This document shows, one piece after another, positions 47,460 to 58,317 of a DNA stretch of 64,000 nucleotides (its first letter is position 1; each line of letters starts with the position of its first letter). This DNA is from Powellomyces hirtus (taxonomy: Eukaryota; Chytridiomycota; Chytridiomycetes; Spizellomycetales; Powellomycetaceae), in NCBI GenBank assembly GCA_025526995.1, contig JAHLKG010000016.1, positions 310,001 to 374,000 of the forward strand, written 5' to 3'. Position numbers and translations under genes: made by a program. Under the pieces are notes generated by a model. That model ran no database searches, was not told the origin of the DNA, and saw only the letters and a program-made list of their open reading frames with translations.

Positions 47460-47985
47460 CTAGTGCCAATCATGGTACGTCTCGTTGGAGTCGTCACCGA
47501 TAAAATGAATCGCTAGCGATTTGGCACTCGTTGCGGGGACGACACGAAAGTGTTCTACTGGCGCGTCGGGTACATACGCACGCTCATGGACAGGTACTTG
47601 AATGGCCGAGTCCGGTCTAACCATTGGAGGACGACGTCCCCTCCATCCTGTCCGCGGGCTCCTCCCAATCGGGGAAGAGGAACTGACAGACGTCGTTGCG
47701 GTGCTTCCCTTGAGTTAAGCACCACACGTAATGAGCATGGCAGCTCCACAGTTCTTCGCCGGTCCCCTGCGCTTGCTGCCAAGCTTCCGTCAATCCGACA
47801 CTATTTATCGCTTCATAAAACGCTGCGTCAAGTCCTGTAGTGCCCGCTGCTGGAGCCGCTAGCCGATAATAGTCCGAGGTCGAAGGGGTGCATGCTCCGA
47901 CAGTGTTGCTAAAGAAGCAGTGACGTAGGCGGCGAGTTGTGGTTTCGGCCGACAGGGAGGGGGAGGCTGCTCTTTTTCGAGACAT
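47460..47985 (-). CDS. hypothetical protein
   Basis: I do not recognise this gene. The main exon 47622-47985 encodes MSRKRAASPSLSAETTTRRL, then LDAAFYEAINSVGLTEAWQQ and ELWSCHAHYVWCLTQGKHRN. A 64-nt intron of normal size can join it to 47460-47557, adding EHFRVVPATSAKSLAIHFIG and ending YHDWH; total 462 nt, 153 aa. Without that splice the ORF stops at 47617 (122 aa). A second, in-frame 45-nt segment (GTGTGG...GTCAG inside the exon) could also be an intron. Start is the first ATG, divergent from the EF-hand gene across 249 nt. Confidence 0.5.
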
Positions 47986-48234
47986 GGTTGTTTATTTCGA
48001 TATGATCAGAAACGGGAGAAGTATACAGATACTTTCCAGGGGAGCAATCATGGAGGGCTTGACCTCTCTTGTCTGCAGCTTAGTCACGCGTCTCGCCAGA
48101 CTATTGTAATGCGTCAGCAGCGCGGGGAGGTCAAGAAACCTAACACAACAAAGCAAAACCACAGCGGAGTTCTGCCTCTTTCGTTCACTTCCCAGATTAA
48201 TTACACATCCGATATTTTGAACAGAATCTCAATA

Positions 48235-49251
48235 ATGAGCTCCACCGCTGCAAAACGCTACGAACAAGCTCCCGGTCCTGGGAAACGCAGAGCATCCTCC
48301 TTCGCGGATGCCTCAAGGCCTTTGTCCCGAATAATGTGCGTTTGTCGAAGGACACAAGCAGTATATGGCAGCTACTGACAGTTTATTTTTGGGGTTATTA
48401 TTTGCCTCTCTCATTCGCTGTGGGGCCTGCAGTTTTGATAAGTTTGATGTTGATCAATCCGGGACCATCAATGTCAAGGAGTTCCGGAACCTATGCTATG
48501 ACATGGGATACTTCCTGTCGGACAAGGAGCTCACACTAGCGATTCGCATGCTGGACGTAGATGGAAATGGGGAGATCTCCTATGCAGAATGTAAGTAAGG
48601 ACGTACATGTTGCGAGCCTGGCAAAGATGGAATGCAAGTTGTGGTTTTCAGGGTGGGGAATTCTGACTGGGCTTATCAAGAAGATGAGAAAGTCGTGCCG
48701 TGAACATGAGAATCCTCAGACCACTTTGAGCGTCTTGAGTAATCATTTTCATGTACCGTCTATTCACGTTCAGTCATAAAATGGTGGCAACAAGAGAACC
48801 GGTTCCAATCGTTACAACACTCGCCCTCCGACCTCGCAACTCTGACCGAAATCAGTCACGAATTCCAACGGTGCGTAACAGCTATAAAGTAAACCACCCC
48901 CCCTGCGCGTCTTGATGAGTTTTGGTCGTGCATCAGATTCGACAAAGACCATAGTGGATGCATCGATGTGCGGGAATTCCGGATGCTATATGCAGATTTG
49001 GTGAAAAGAAAAATGACAAAGAAGACGCTGGCTGGCATGCTAGAGGTTCGTAAAACTTTGCAGCCCTTCTCGAACTGAGGTTGACACATCGCTATTTGCA
49101 ACTTGTGCACTAGGAACTAGACAATAACCGAGATGGCAAGATTTCTTTTAACGAATATGTATCCTGGGTTATGGCCCAGCGTCGGTTGGCTGCTGAGTCT
49201 CAACCGCAGTTATCAGAGAGCGCCAGCCGACATGGTGATGCAGCTCAATAA
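48235..49251 (+). CDS. four-EF-hand calcium-binding protein
   Basis: Calmodulin-like Ca2+ sensor with linkers longer than calmodulin. Exons 48235-48335, 48433-48590, 48774-48870, 48937-49045, 49114-49251; 603 nt, 200 aa. Canonical 12-residue loops: DVDQSGTINVKE (39-50), DVDGNGEISYAE (75-86), DKDHSGCIDVRE (121-132), DNNRDGKISFNE (158-169). A polar 33-residue N-terminus precedes the first hand. The segment FIKWWQQENRFQSL between the pairs is reminiscent of calcium-binding proteins found in ciliated protists and chytrids. Introns 48336-48432 and 48591-48773 are long; the second was placed by the AEFIKWW reading. Confidence 0.85.
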
Positions 49252-49379
49252 CGAATACAGAATGGACCTCTATATAATCAAAACGCTGTGTTGCACCCAT
49301 GCTCGAAAAGTTGATCAATCTGACTCACTCGACATAAATTACGGAACGTTGCGGGAGCAGTCAAAGCGCCGGGTTCGCC

Positions 49380-50568
49380 TCATGGATCTTGCAGAACCTC
49401 AGTTTTCTGAAGAACAGCCATGATATATACCCAGTGACAGTCGGGATAGAAGAAATTGGGGTTTTCTTGGGTGTATGCGTTCAAAGCATTGACACCATGT
49501 TTTAGAGCAGCCGCTGGCGGAATGGAATAGCTGTATTGTGAAAACATCTCCGTCAGTTCGATGACCAAGCTGTTGCATAAGGAGATTAAGCATACTGCTG
49601 TGGTGCATCAGCAAGCGCGGTTGTGAGGGCGTCGACGAGCGCCTTCGTCAGGGCGTCCCGCTCTTCGACCGAACTGACTTTACAGATCAGATTATTCGTT
49701 GTTTTTTCAAGGAAGCATGGCGCCGGAAACCTAGTTGATGCAAGCTTGATGGCCCGGCGGGACAGCTCGATGAACTCTACCCAAATTGATCTTCAGCATT
49801 GATAAAGGTTCACATGTACCTGCGCGGAGCAGTATCTTACCAAGATAAAGAAAGCAAACCTTCAGGCAAGCAAGAAAGTTGGCTGCCGGGATCTTGTACT
49901 TTGTCACGTTCGTGTCCTTGGGTGCTCCAACTGGGCCACTTGCTGCTTGCGCGGCAAGTACTGCAGCCTCGACAATCACATCGCGAGAGAAATCTGGACA
50001 AATCAGCTCTACGAGGTGCAGATATTCCGTCGCATTATATGAAACAGCTGTGTACGAAGCCTATGTTTGAGTCTGTCTTTAATGCACCTAGGTATACAAA
50101 TACTCTATCTACCTGGACGAGCATCTAACACCTCAGCAAAACGTTCTACGAATGTTATCCGATTGAGAGTTGTCGCTTTGACGTACTCGAATTCACGTAA
50201 TAGTGTGTTGGTTCCGCGATTGACGCTGTCAAAGCTGGACAGTAGGTTTGTCACAAGGCCGTTCTTAGGAAAGCACCCTGCGCCATGAAACTTACTACTC
50301 CGACAAGAACTTTGCAGGCTTGTCAGGTCGGTCTTCAAGTAGTCGACATAAAGCGTCCTGCAAGGTCGTGTTATCTTTCTTGTATCGGTTGAGGAAAACT
50401 CAAGAGTGACCCAAACCTCTATGAACACAGATATATTGTGTTTTTCTAAAGAACCGCACGCCAGTCAGAGTGGGCCAGTTGAAGCATGAATACGTCGACA
50501 AATATGTTACCCATGTACGCTTTACTCGAAGTCTCCAGCTGCTTTACATCTAGTCCCGTTGCCATCAT
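49380..50568 (-). CDS. probable tubulin polyglutamylase complex subunit 1 (TPGS1-like)
   Basis: Eight exons: 50511-50568, 50417-50445, 50296-50357, 50132-50234, 49860-50060, 49731-49774, 49596-49673, 49380-49530; 726 nt, 241 aa. Residues about 18-52 form an RII-alpha/Dpy-30-like helix pair: YMEKHNISVFIEDALCRLLE then DRPDKPAKFLSEYFD, the arrangement at the start of TPGS1. Later helices (TEYLHLVELICPDFSRDVIV, FIELSRRAIKL, RDALTKALVDALTTALADAP) resemble the TPGS1 core in order. TPGS1 docks TTLL polyglutamylases at axonemes and basal bodies. The RII-like domain is clear; the TPGS1 call is by recollection of family order, not by search. Other RII-like ciliary proteins are possible. Confidence 0.58.
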
Positions 50569-50846
50569 GAGAAACCGTGTCGTCAAATACTGTCAATCCA
50601 CCCAGAGTTATACGCGTGGGACCGAGGTGACCAATAACTTGTGAGGTCACAGCCGCGTCGCGTGCAATTTCCGCCGATCGAAGGCGTAAACAGGACGGCA
50701 GTGTTCCATTTCGTCCGGATTTTTTTTTCTCCTACTGCCAAAGCGAGTCTCTGCCACCGATACAGAAAGCTCATACTCACACACCATTCGACAATAGTTC
50801 TTCGATTGAAACAATAAAGTGCACATATCTAGGGCCGAGTAGCAAC

Positions 50847-52976
50847 ATGTTTCGTCCCTTCAAGAGTATCCGGCTTCCTTCCCCGGCAACAACCCTGGTT
50901 CGCTCTTGTACCAAAAGCATTCATACCCCGAATCAATGGTTTCCTCGAAGACCTCTTTCGAGCATTCCCCCGAAGCCTTTGAATACTGATGCGACAACTG
51001 GGGTCCGACCAGAGAGGGCCAGGCGAGCCGTCTTTTATGGTTTGTGTCCGTCGACACATCGACGTCCCAAACATATGTATTAATCTTGTTCTCCAATATC
51101 TCTTGCATTGGCAGTTCCAGGTAAATACCCCATTGGTCTCTGTGTTACGCCAGATCAGCAGTGTACAAACTTTCTTCGTCCCCATCGCCTCAGGAAGTGA
51201 CGAGCGAAAGCTAAATAGTTCACGTAAACTACCGGCGGATAGTGTGATATATGATCTGGAAGATTCTGTTGCTATGAATCGGAAGGGAGCTGCGCGGCAA
51301 CTGGTGTTCCAGGTATGCATAAGCATATGTAGTGTTAGTGACGGTCTTGATCATTGGCTCACGGCGGACGTCCTCTCGACTCTTTCCAGGCACTCGAGGT
51401 ACGAATGGTTTGGAATCAGCCTTCACGATCATATGCGCCAATGTTCACCCCCTGCTTGATACATAGCAATATGACATCGGAAAAACGGAGAAGACTGTCA
51501 GAATCAATGCTGTGGGGTGAGTTTCGCCAAATAACATGGAGCTCATGCATGAATGAGACCTTCCTCACACATCTGATCCGCAGATCCGGGCTTGAGATTG
51601 ATGATTTGAGCGTAGTGGTATGGCCGACCCCTGTTCTTGATGAGATATTTCATAAGTAACTTACGCGGCCTACAACGGTGATCATTAGCTACGATCAAAA
51701 TACGTTGATGCACTGGTAGTGCCCAAGGTGCAATCTCCGAAAGAACTGGAGTTTGTCTCGCGGATGATTGATTCCATTGCACCAGAGTCAAGGTGATGCA
51801 TGTGGTGATATCGCAAGAGTTGGTCTTGACCAACCAACGTTGCGTATGTTAACCCCTACTGTGTCCGTAGTCGAGCAAATATTCGAATACTTGCCTGCAT
51901 TGAAAGCGCTCTCGGGATTATGAACATCAGAGAGTAGGTTTTGCTGAGTTTTTCCTGCAGCAAATGGACTTGACATCTTATGGTTGTGACTCTGGTTGCG
52001 CCAGGATTGCTCAATGTGATCCGCGAATCGATGGATTGATTTTGTAAGTCTGACTTGCGACACGTTGCATAAAAGGGGATCTGAGCTTAGTTCCATTTTG
52101 TCTCGCGTTTCTGGAATAGCGCTGCCGAGGATTACGCGGCGGACACGGGCCTGATGCGAACCGCTTCTCGAACCGAGTTCATGTACGCGCGGCAACGACT
52201 AGCCACCGCTGCCAGCGCTTTTGGGCTCCAAGCCATCGATATGGTGGGACATGTGGGAGCGGTTTACTGCTCTGAAATCGCATGCTAACTAACCCTGCTG
52301 CTGATTTAGGTCTGCGTAGATTATCAAAATCCTGAGATACTGGTTTGTTGACATTAACGAGAAGCCTGAAACATCCACGCACACGCTGAGTCACTTGACG
52401 AACGTAGGAAGCGGAGTGTAAAGAAGGACGAGACTGGGGCTTCACGGGCAAGGTAACGCGAAACCCTCCCGACCTGAAATGTCGTCTACATCTGGTGCGC
52501 GATGTCCTGACTCTCTCCTGCCTTTCTCGCGACGTAGCAAGCAATTCATCCGAAACAGCTCGAAGTGATCCAGCGCACGTTCTCTCCATCGCAGAAAGGT
52601 AGGTAGTACGGATAGCTGTCATTGTTAAATGCTCAGCGCTTGTCTGAGACATTACTATGCAGATATTGAGCGTGCGACCAAGATTGTTGAGGGATACCAG
52701 GAGCATCTGAAGAAAGGAATTGGCGCGTTCAGCTTGGATGGCAAGATGATTGACATGGTATGCGTCCGTCCACGCCCACTTTCTTTGGTAGGAACGGCCA
52801 CTAACAAATCCATGCTTCACGACATTGTTGAATGTTTCAGCCGGTCGTGAAATGGGCAGAGGTAAATTAGAAATACTCAGCTCCTAAATGATGTCGAGGG
52901 CACCATTCTGAATTCTCGTTTGTTACAGCGACTTCTCGCGAAAGCCAAGATGATGAGCCCGCCCGAAAAGTCTTAG
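50847..52976 (+). CDS. citramalyl-CoA lyase-like protein (CLYBL)
   Basis: HpcH/CitE-family aldolase, probably mitochondrial. 16 exons: 50847-51039, 51115-51120, 51194-51312, 51390-51398, 51467-51516, 51584-51617, 51689-51792, 51871-51933, 52005-52043, 52120-52243, 52310-52342, 52408-52452, 52538-52598, 52663-52757, 52841-52861, 52929-52976; 1044 nt, 347 aa. After a Ser/Arg/Pro-rich presequence the enzyme reads RRAVFYVPGSDERKL, LPADSVIYDLEDSVAMNRKG, ALVVPKVQSPKELEFVSRMI, NIRILACIESALGIMNIREI, AEDYAADTGLMRTASRTEFM and RDWGFTGKQAIHPKQLEVIQ: acid metal ligands and CoA-binding Arg are in place. Most intron-dense gene here, with 6-nt and 9-nt exons. Confidence 0.92.
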
Positions 52977-53309
52977 TCACTTTGGGGGAGTATGCATAGT
53001 AATTGCTCCACCCATTGTGCGCGCGAGCCGCATTGAATATGTTCGCGTGTATTCTCCACTTGACATCTGCACCCTCTTCAAGTTTGTTTTCTTGAGCTCC
53101 ATCCCGTCTTGATTGCGGGACCCAAACTACATCGTTTTGATTGCTTCATAGGCTGTGATGTACCTTTGATGCAGCCGCGCTTGGGTTCCATGCTTGTTTT
53201 GGAATTATGCCCTACATAGATCAATCCTATCTGCCCCACCGCAGTTACTCCCCATTCTCTTATTCTTTTATCAAGGCATGGTTTCCTTTCTTTTTGCTTC
53301 AGGTATCGC
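52977..53309. other. intergenic stretch downstream of CLYBL
   Basis: 333 nt. The short minus-strand ORF 53078-53389 has no visible family or splice support. I see no defined element. Confidence 0.35.
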
Positions 53310-53988
53310 ATGAGCAGTCGAAGTCTGCGGTAAAGGCGCATGGTTGGGCTACTGCTATTTGACGCGTGACGGACGCGTTTTCGGCCCACCCAAACCGCTC
53401 CGGGATGCCTTGGTTCGAAAGCAGGGTTTGCCCAATGTTAAAAAAAAAAAAAAAACGTCACCCATACCCACATTGGTGGGTCCTTACAATTACTGCGCCC
53501 TGCGCGCAAGCCATTTTACCAGCAATTGTGACTGTTGTCTGTCAGAAATTGCTTGCTTTCATCTGCGTCTAAGAATGACATGGTAGCTTGAGCCGTTTTC
53601 ACTTATTGCTATTGCAGAGACTATATAGAGAGAGCACCGCTTCCTGTAAGCGCTGCTATACTCGTGTTGCATCGACTATCCTCAAGTATCCCCACATACG
53701 TTTCACTCCAATGGACAAGCCGGCGCTCCTACTCGGTACCCGCCCATTGTGCCTGCGTGACTATCGGTACGGTATGCTGAAGGCATTCATTCAATCATTC
53801 TTGAATCGTAGCTGTTCCCTTCCACGCTTTCCTACTCGAGGCTCACGGAATCAAACATACAACAGTCGTCAGACCCCCTTGCCTATAAATGGGATCCCTG
53901 GTATTTCGCGTTCAAGGAGGATGGCTTCAGTAGCTCATTCCTGCAGGGATTGGTAGAGCTTCATTTACCGACCACCCCACACAAATAA
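53310..53988 (+). CDS. hypothetical small protein, tentative model
   Basis: Exons 53310-53329 (MSSRSLR), 53618-53735 and 53812-53988 join in frame to 315 nt, 104 aa. They read RDYIERAPLPVSAAILVLHR, a hydrophobic stretch that could span a membrane, then a Ser/Thr-rich part and DPLAYKWDPWYFAFKEDGFS. A basic, Ser/Arg-rich start suits a mitochondrial protein. I do not recognise a family. The first intron would be 288 nt and holds a run of 15 A. Phases and splice sites agree, but with no homologue the model stays weak; the region could be a decaying gene. Confidence 0.33.
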
Positions 53989-53989
53989 C

Positions 53990-56660
53990 ATGGTGTTTGA
54001 ACCCGTCCGCAGGCGGGCCAAGCCTCCTCCCGCGCTGCGAGATGAGGAGGAGCCCGAAGCTGTCGAAGCTCCAGAAGGTAGTGTTGTGATTTGATCTACC
54101 ATTTTGCCTTCCGTGCTTCAATGAAGAGTCGCTCATGTCGGTGTCGTTTTTGCAGAGGCAATAGGAGGAGGTACACTAAAATGAACAAAACGGTTGATAG
54201 GGTGAAAGGACTGGTATACTAAAATGGGAGAAACCTTTGTGTAGAATGGGAATTCAAACGACTGAAAGCCAAGCGGTATAACGATAGCCGCGGACAGTGG
54301 GAGTACCGCGTCGTTTGGGCACCGACTTATATAAGGGAGAACGGGGTAATTGTTGGTGAGTTTCTGTGTGTGGGATTGAGAGGGGGAGTATTGGACTGGA
54401 CGGAACAAGGGAGTGGAGTGTTGTGAGCGGATGTGTGGGAGCAGCGTAGCGAATGCGAAAGGGCTTCCTTCTTGTGTAGTCTTTTGTGGGAACCTTCGCT
54501 CGCGGGAGATGGGTCGTTGACCTTTGCGTTTATTCTGTTCTCATCGTCCATGTTTTTGCCTCCCTTCTCACAGGAACGCACCCATGGAACGACACGTGGG
54601 AACCTGCTGCAAATATCGTACGTGACAAAAATAACGACCTCTTGTCTCAGAGCGCTCTCTCACCCACAACATTCCATTATCCCTTCTCATCCAGCCTGAG
54701 GAAGCTCGCAACGAATTCAACACCCTCGAAGAGGTCTTCAACCCTAACAACAGCAATCTCGACGACAGCGAAGCCATTGACCTCCTCCATTGCTTCAATT
54801 GCGAAAAAAAACTCAACTCCATCGATCTCCGCGGTGATCGCGGGACCTTGATTCGCGACGGGAATCTGTGCACCACGTGCCGGACCTATTTCATCCGGAA
54901 AAAGACCCTCCCCGCTGTTGATAAAGATCAGTTCCGGAATAAACACCACGAAATTCACGGTCGACGGGCCGACATGGAGCGTCGCCAACAACGGAGAAGA
55001 GAGGAAGAGCGCGCACCCATGCAGGAGAGGAAACCGCCCAAATTGTTTGATTATGATGTTGATAGGAAGATTCTGAGCGGGCTTAGCTTCAAAGCTACAG
55101 CTAAAGCGACCAGGGAGAGTTCGAATACCATGGAGTCGGGGACGCCGGATTCGGCCAATGGGAGGAAACGGAGAAACCCGATAGTGATTTCAGAGAGCGA
55201 GGACGAGAGCGAGGATTCGGATACCCCGTTGCGCAAACCACGGAAACGGCTACGGAAGAAAAGGATGGATCCGTCACCTTCACCAGAACCGCAGCGAAAC
55301 GGGTCGGTCACGGCTGAATCAAGAGCAAAGATAAAACAGGAGCCGGGGCGAACGCAGCGGGATGCAAATCAGCGGGGGTCACCCGCGGAACCACAGCGCC
55401 GCTCGTCGCTCACGTCATCATCGTCGGGAACCGCTGCAACAATCAGAAGACCAAAAGTGAAGCAGGAACCGGGTGTAACGCTAACGCGGCGGCCAACCCA
55501 AGATTCAGTAGATCACACGTCTCCCGATGCCCCGCCGACACAGATAGTCCAGGACCCGTTACGAGATGTATCACCCCCGCTGGCGAGAATCAAACCAGAA
55601 CCAAGCTCTGCGGCCCCCATCACGTCCGAAGATGGAAACCAAGGCGTGGAGAATACAACAAATCGCCACTTCTGCAACGCGTCCTCACCACCACCACCCT
55701 TACGCAAAATCAAAAAGGAGAAGATATCCCCCGTCATTGAGATTCCCGTGTCGCGCTCGAGAGTCGATGATGTGCGATCATCGGTGGAACCACCGGCTCG
55801 CAAAGCATCTAATCTCGACAACAGCACCGTCAACACGGTCTCTAATCATTCAAGCAGGCAAGTTGGCTTACATAAAGCAGCTACCGGCCCACCACAAACC
55901 CTGTGCGCCAGAATCGCGGCGATACTGGAAAGTGAAAACGGGGTAGTCGACGCTGCCTCTTCTGCTGCGGACGGGCGGTCTATAACGGACATGACTAGAG
56001 CTATGGATGCGATGGCGAACAGGTTAGCTGGTGATGCACCACCACCACCTGCACCGGCCCCCGCTCCTCGCCTTCCTCGCGCTCCGTCCATTGCAAGCGA
56101 AGCTTCGGCCCGCCACTCGACACCGGGGTCTGAGGTCAGTTTGAGCCTTGATTTCTCATAACCATCCCGAAAAAGTCATGAAAAGCTCGTTGATGTTGGC
56201 ACTGATTGCTTGTTTCTGTTTGATATTGTAGGTTGTCCAGAGAGGAAGTAGTACCAACCCATCCAATTCATCTACCCCCAACCCAACCCGCAAACAAAAG
56301 CGCCGTCCGCTCACCGGGGGGCCAGGCGTGAACCTCTTCCCCACCTCCACAACCATACAATCATCCACACCCACCACTTACCCCCAGCCTACCACCACGA
56401 CATTGAACAAGAATGTCCCATCGCCATTACTTTCCAACCCACGTAAAAGTCAAACACCAACAACAACAACCAGAACGACGACAAGAAAAGCATCAACACC
56501 CATAGTAGCGAAACCGGCGGTGGCGGTCGCGTGTCAGTGGGCCGGCTGCGGCAAAACGTTTGCGACGAAAGCGTTGTTGAAGCGGCATATGGATGAGCAT
56601 TTGGATGATGATGATGGGGATGATGAGGAGGCGGATGGAGTGGAGGAGGGGGAGATATGA
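53990..56660 (+). CDS. chromodomain protein with GATA-like and C2H2 zinc fingers
   Basis: Likely nuclear chromatin reader. Six exons: 53990-54077, 54156-54170 (15 nt), 54245-54355, 54574-54617, 54695-56134, 56232-56660; 2127 nt, 708 aa. Residues 35-90 form a chromodomain (EWEFKRLKAKRYNDSRGQWE, YRVVWAPTY, HPWNDTWEPAANI). A treble-clef finger follows: Cys119-x2-Cys122-x22-Cys145-x2-Cys148 with LCTTC as in GATA fingers but a longer loop. About 400 disordered residues rich in Ser, Pro, Arg and acidic runs come next, with several IKQEP/VKQEP SUMO-like sites. A C2H2 finger (Cys667, Cys672, His685, His689) precedes an acidic end. I know no protein with this exact order. Confidence 0.82.
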
Positions 56661-57180
56661 GAAAGTGAGCAGGGAGACAAAAAGAAAAAGGCTTTGAGCT
56701 TTTTTTTGTTTCTGCCTGGTGCGAAAGGGCTTTTCTTAGTGCAGGTAATCAAGAATGACACTTTTATTGTGTACCCCTCGAACACACCACACCCCACTTT
56801 TTTTTTGTGCGTAGCAAGCCACGTATTATGATGAACAGTGTAGCTCTAGGGCAGGGCACAGTTTCCTGACTATTTGAAAGCATGGAACGAACGAATCAGA
56901 AGGGAGCCCATGGTTGTGATGTGTAGTGTGAATACAGATGGGCATCTGAAAAGATGGAATGTCCGTGTGGTGTTTGATATTTGTATATACAGATGTTGAG
57001 GGAACGGGTAATCAGATGTCGTTTGTACAGGAAGAGGCAAAGTTTTGGGTGCATCTTCAGTGAGGATAGAGGGAAGTTCAGTTCTCGAGGAGAGCAGTGG
57101 ATGTATGCTATGTACAGGGGGTGGTTGGGGGGTAGAGAAAGTTTGCGCAGTCCGAGAGAGCCATTGTTGGGTCTTTTCCC
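56661..57180. other. convergent 3' region
   Basis: 520 nt between the chromodomain and copper-transporter stops. T-rich runs at 56700-56710 and 56799-56807 may belong to 3' ends. ORFs here are antisense shadows with low-complexity translation. Confidence 0.4.
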
Positions 57181-58317
57181 TCAACAGCAGAGTTCATCAC
57201 TATTCGCCTCGTTCAAGACGGCGGCTTTGACGGCCGTGCGGGTCCATTCGGTAAAGATGGCGGAGCCCACCGCGAGACCTGCGACGACGGCGACAAAGAG
57301 CCCTACATTGAAGGTCATGGCGACAAGCATGAGGAAATAGGCGGCTGTGACGGTGATTGCTTTGGCCATTGCGCGGAACAGGCCGCGTTTGAAGCGGATC
57401 GTCCAGGTGGTGAGCGCGCGTGGCGGGGAGGGTGTGATGGGGATGAGACCGTTTTTTGAGGTTTTGGCGGTGATGGTGTCGTGGTGTTTTGTGGTGCGGG
57501 AGAGGAGGTTGGCTTCCGATGTGGCAATCCAGGCGTTCCACCCTTCGTAGAGGATACCAAAGAGGAATATGACGAGCCACGTTCCCGCGTACTGCAGGGG
57601 GGTCCGGGGCACCCATTTCTGGAACAGGACGTAGTCGGCGAGGCCGGTGTGGAAGAACATTTGCATGACGGGCGGGTCGTCGTGGGAGTGGGATGAGCAG
57701 TAGCTGAGGCCGGGGGTGGCGGCGCACATGGCTTTCCAGTCGGCGCATTGGGCCATGTCTGGCATGGCTTTGCAGAGGAGGGAGTAGGTGTCGAGCAAGT
57801 CGCAGGAAGCGTAGGTGGCAGTGGGTGAGGTGATTGTACAGCGTTCGCAGCCGGGCATGGCCATTTCGGTGCATATGGAGTAGATGTGTTGGGTTGTGGT
57901 TTTGGAGGTGGGTAAAGCCGGAATGGGCTGCGAAGCGGGTTCTTTGCATTGGGTGTTGAGTCCATTTGCAGCGGTGGTGGCGTTCCCGCATTGTTGGACG
58001 TAGGACCTGCAGTCGGCCATGGTGGGCATGTCGGCGGAACAAATGTTGGCGAGGAGAGACATGGGCGTGCAGTACGGGTCGGGGATGTGGTTGTTCTCGC
58101 CACATGTTTTGCGGATGGAGCAGCCGGGCATGCCGTCCATCTGGGTGCAGAGGCTGGTGAGGGAGGCGGAGATGGTCGAGTCGCAGGCGCGGAAGGCGGC
58201 GCAGGATGGGAGGGTGGAGCAGCCGGCGGGAGCGGGGGAGCAGGAGGATTGGGCGTGCACGACGGTGAGGCCGAGGAGGGGGAGGAGGAGGAGGATGGGG
58301 GGTGTGGGGACGTGCAT
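57181..58317 (-). CDS. CTR-family copper transporter with Cys-rich ectodomain
   Basis: High-affinity Cu(I) uptake channel. Intronless, 1137 nt, 378 aa. Signal peptide at residues 1-22. Residues 26-207 hold 20 Cys in an internal repeat: CTQMDGMPGCSIRKTC (57-72) and CSADMPTMADC (93-103) recur as CTEMAMPGCERC (149-160) and CKAMPDMAQC (182-191). The CTR core follows: MQMFFHTGLADYVLFQKW, first membrane helix (about 241-262), then MLVAM (330-334, the MxxxM selectivity motif) and GLAVG (347-351, GxxxG packing). It ends in Cys-Cys, a likely copper relay. The Cys-rich outer domain is far larger than in yeast CTRs. Confidence 0.9.
   Translation of the reverse strand: MHVPTPPILLLLPLLGLTVVHAQSSCSPAPAGCSTLPSCAAFRACDSTISASLTSLCTQMDGMPGCSIRKTCGENNHIPDPYCTPMSLLANICSADMPTMADCRSYVQQCGNATTAANGLNTQCKEPASQPIPALPTSKTTTQHIYSICTEMAMPGCERCTITSPTATYASCDLLDTYSLLCKAMPDMAQCADWKAMCAATPGLSYCSSHSHDDPPVMQMFFHTGLADYVLFQKWVPRTPLQYAGTWLVIFLFGILYEGWNAWIATSEANLLSRTTKHHDTITAKTSKNGLIPITPSPPRALTTWTIRFKRGLFRAMAKAITVTAAYFLMLVAMTFNVGLFVAVVAGLAVGSAIFTEWTRTAVKAAVLNEANSDELCC

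Noticed and set aside
48600..48772. Possible coding segment WGILTGLIKKM or VGNSDWAYQEDE inside the EF-hand gene
   Set aside because: Skipping it joins ISYAE to FIKWW, the expected linker after an EF-hand, with correct phase; including it breaks the frame.
16590..53410. tRNA B-box-like GGTTCGA strings (for example near 16610 and 53400)
   Set aside because: No matching A box or cloverleaf at tRNA spacing; both lie in or near coding exons.
53440..53456. Poly-A run as a retroposed mRNA tail
   Set aside because: No intronless gene copy precedes it and no target-site duplication is visible; it lies in a tentative intron.
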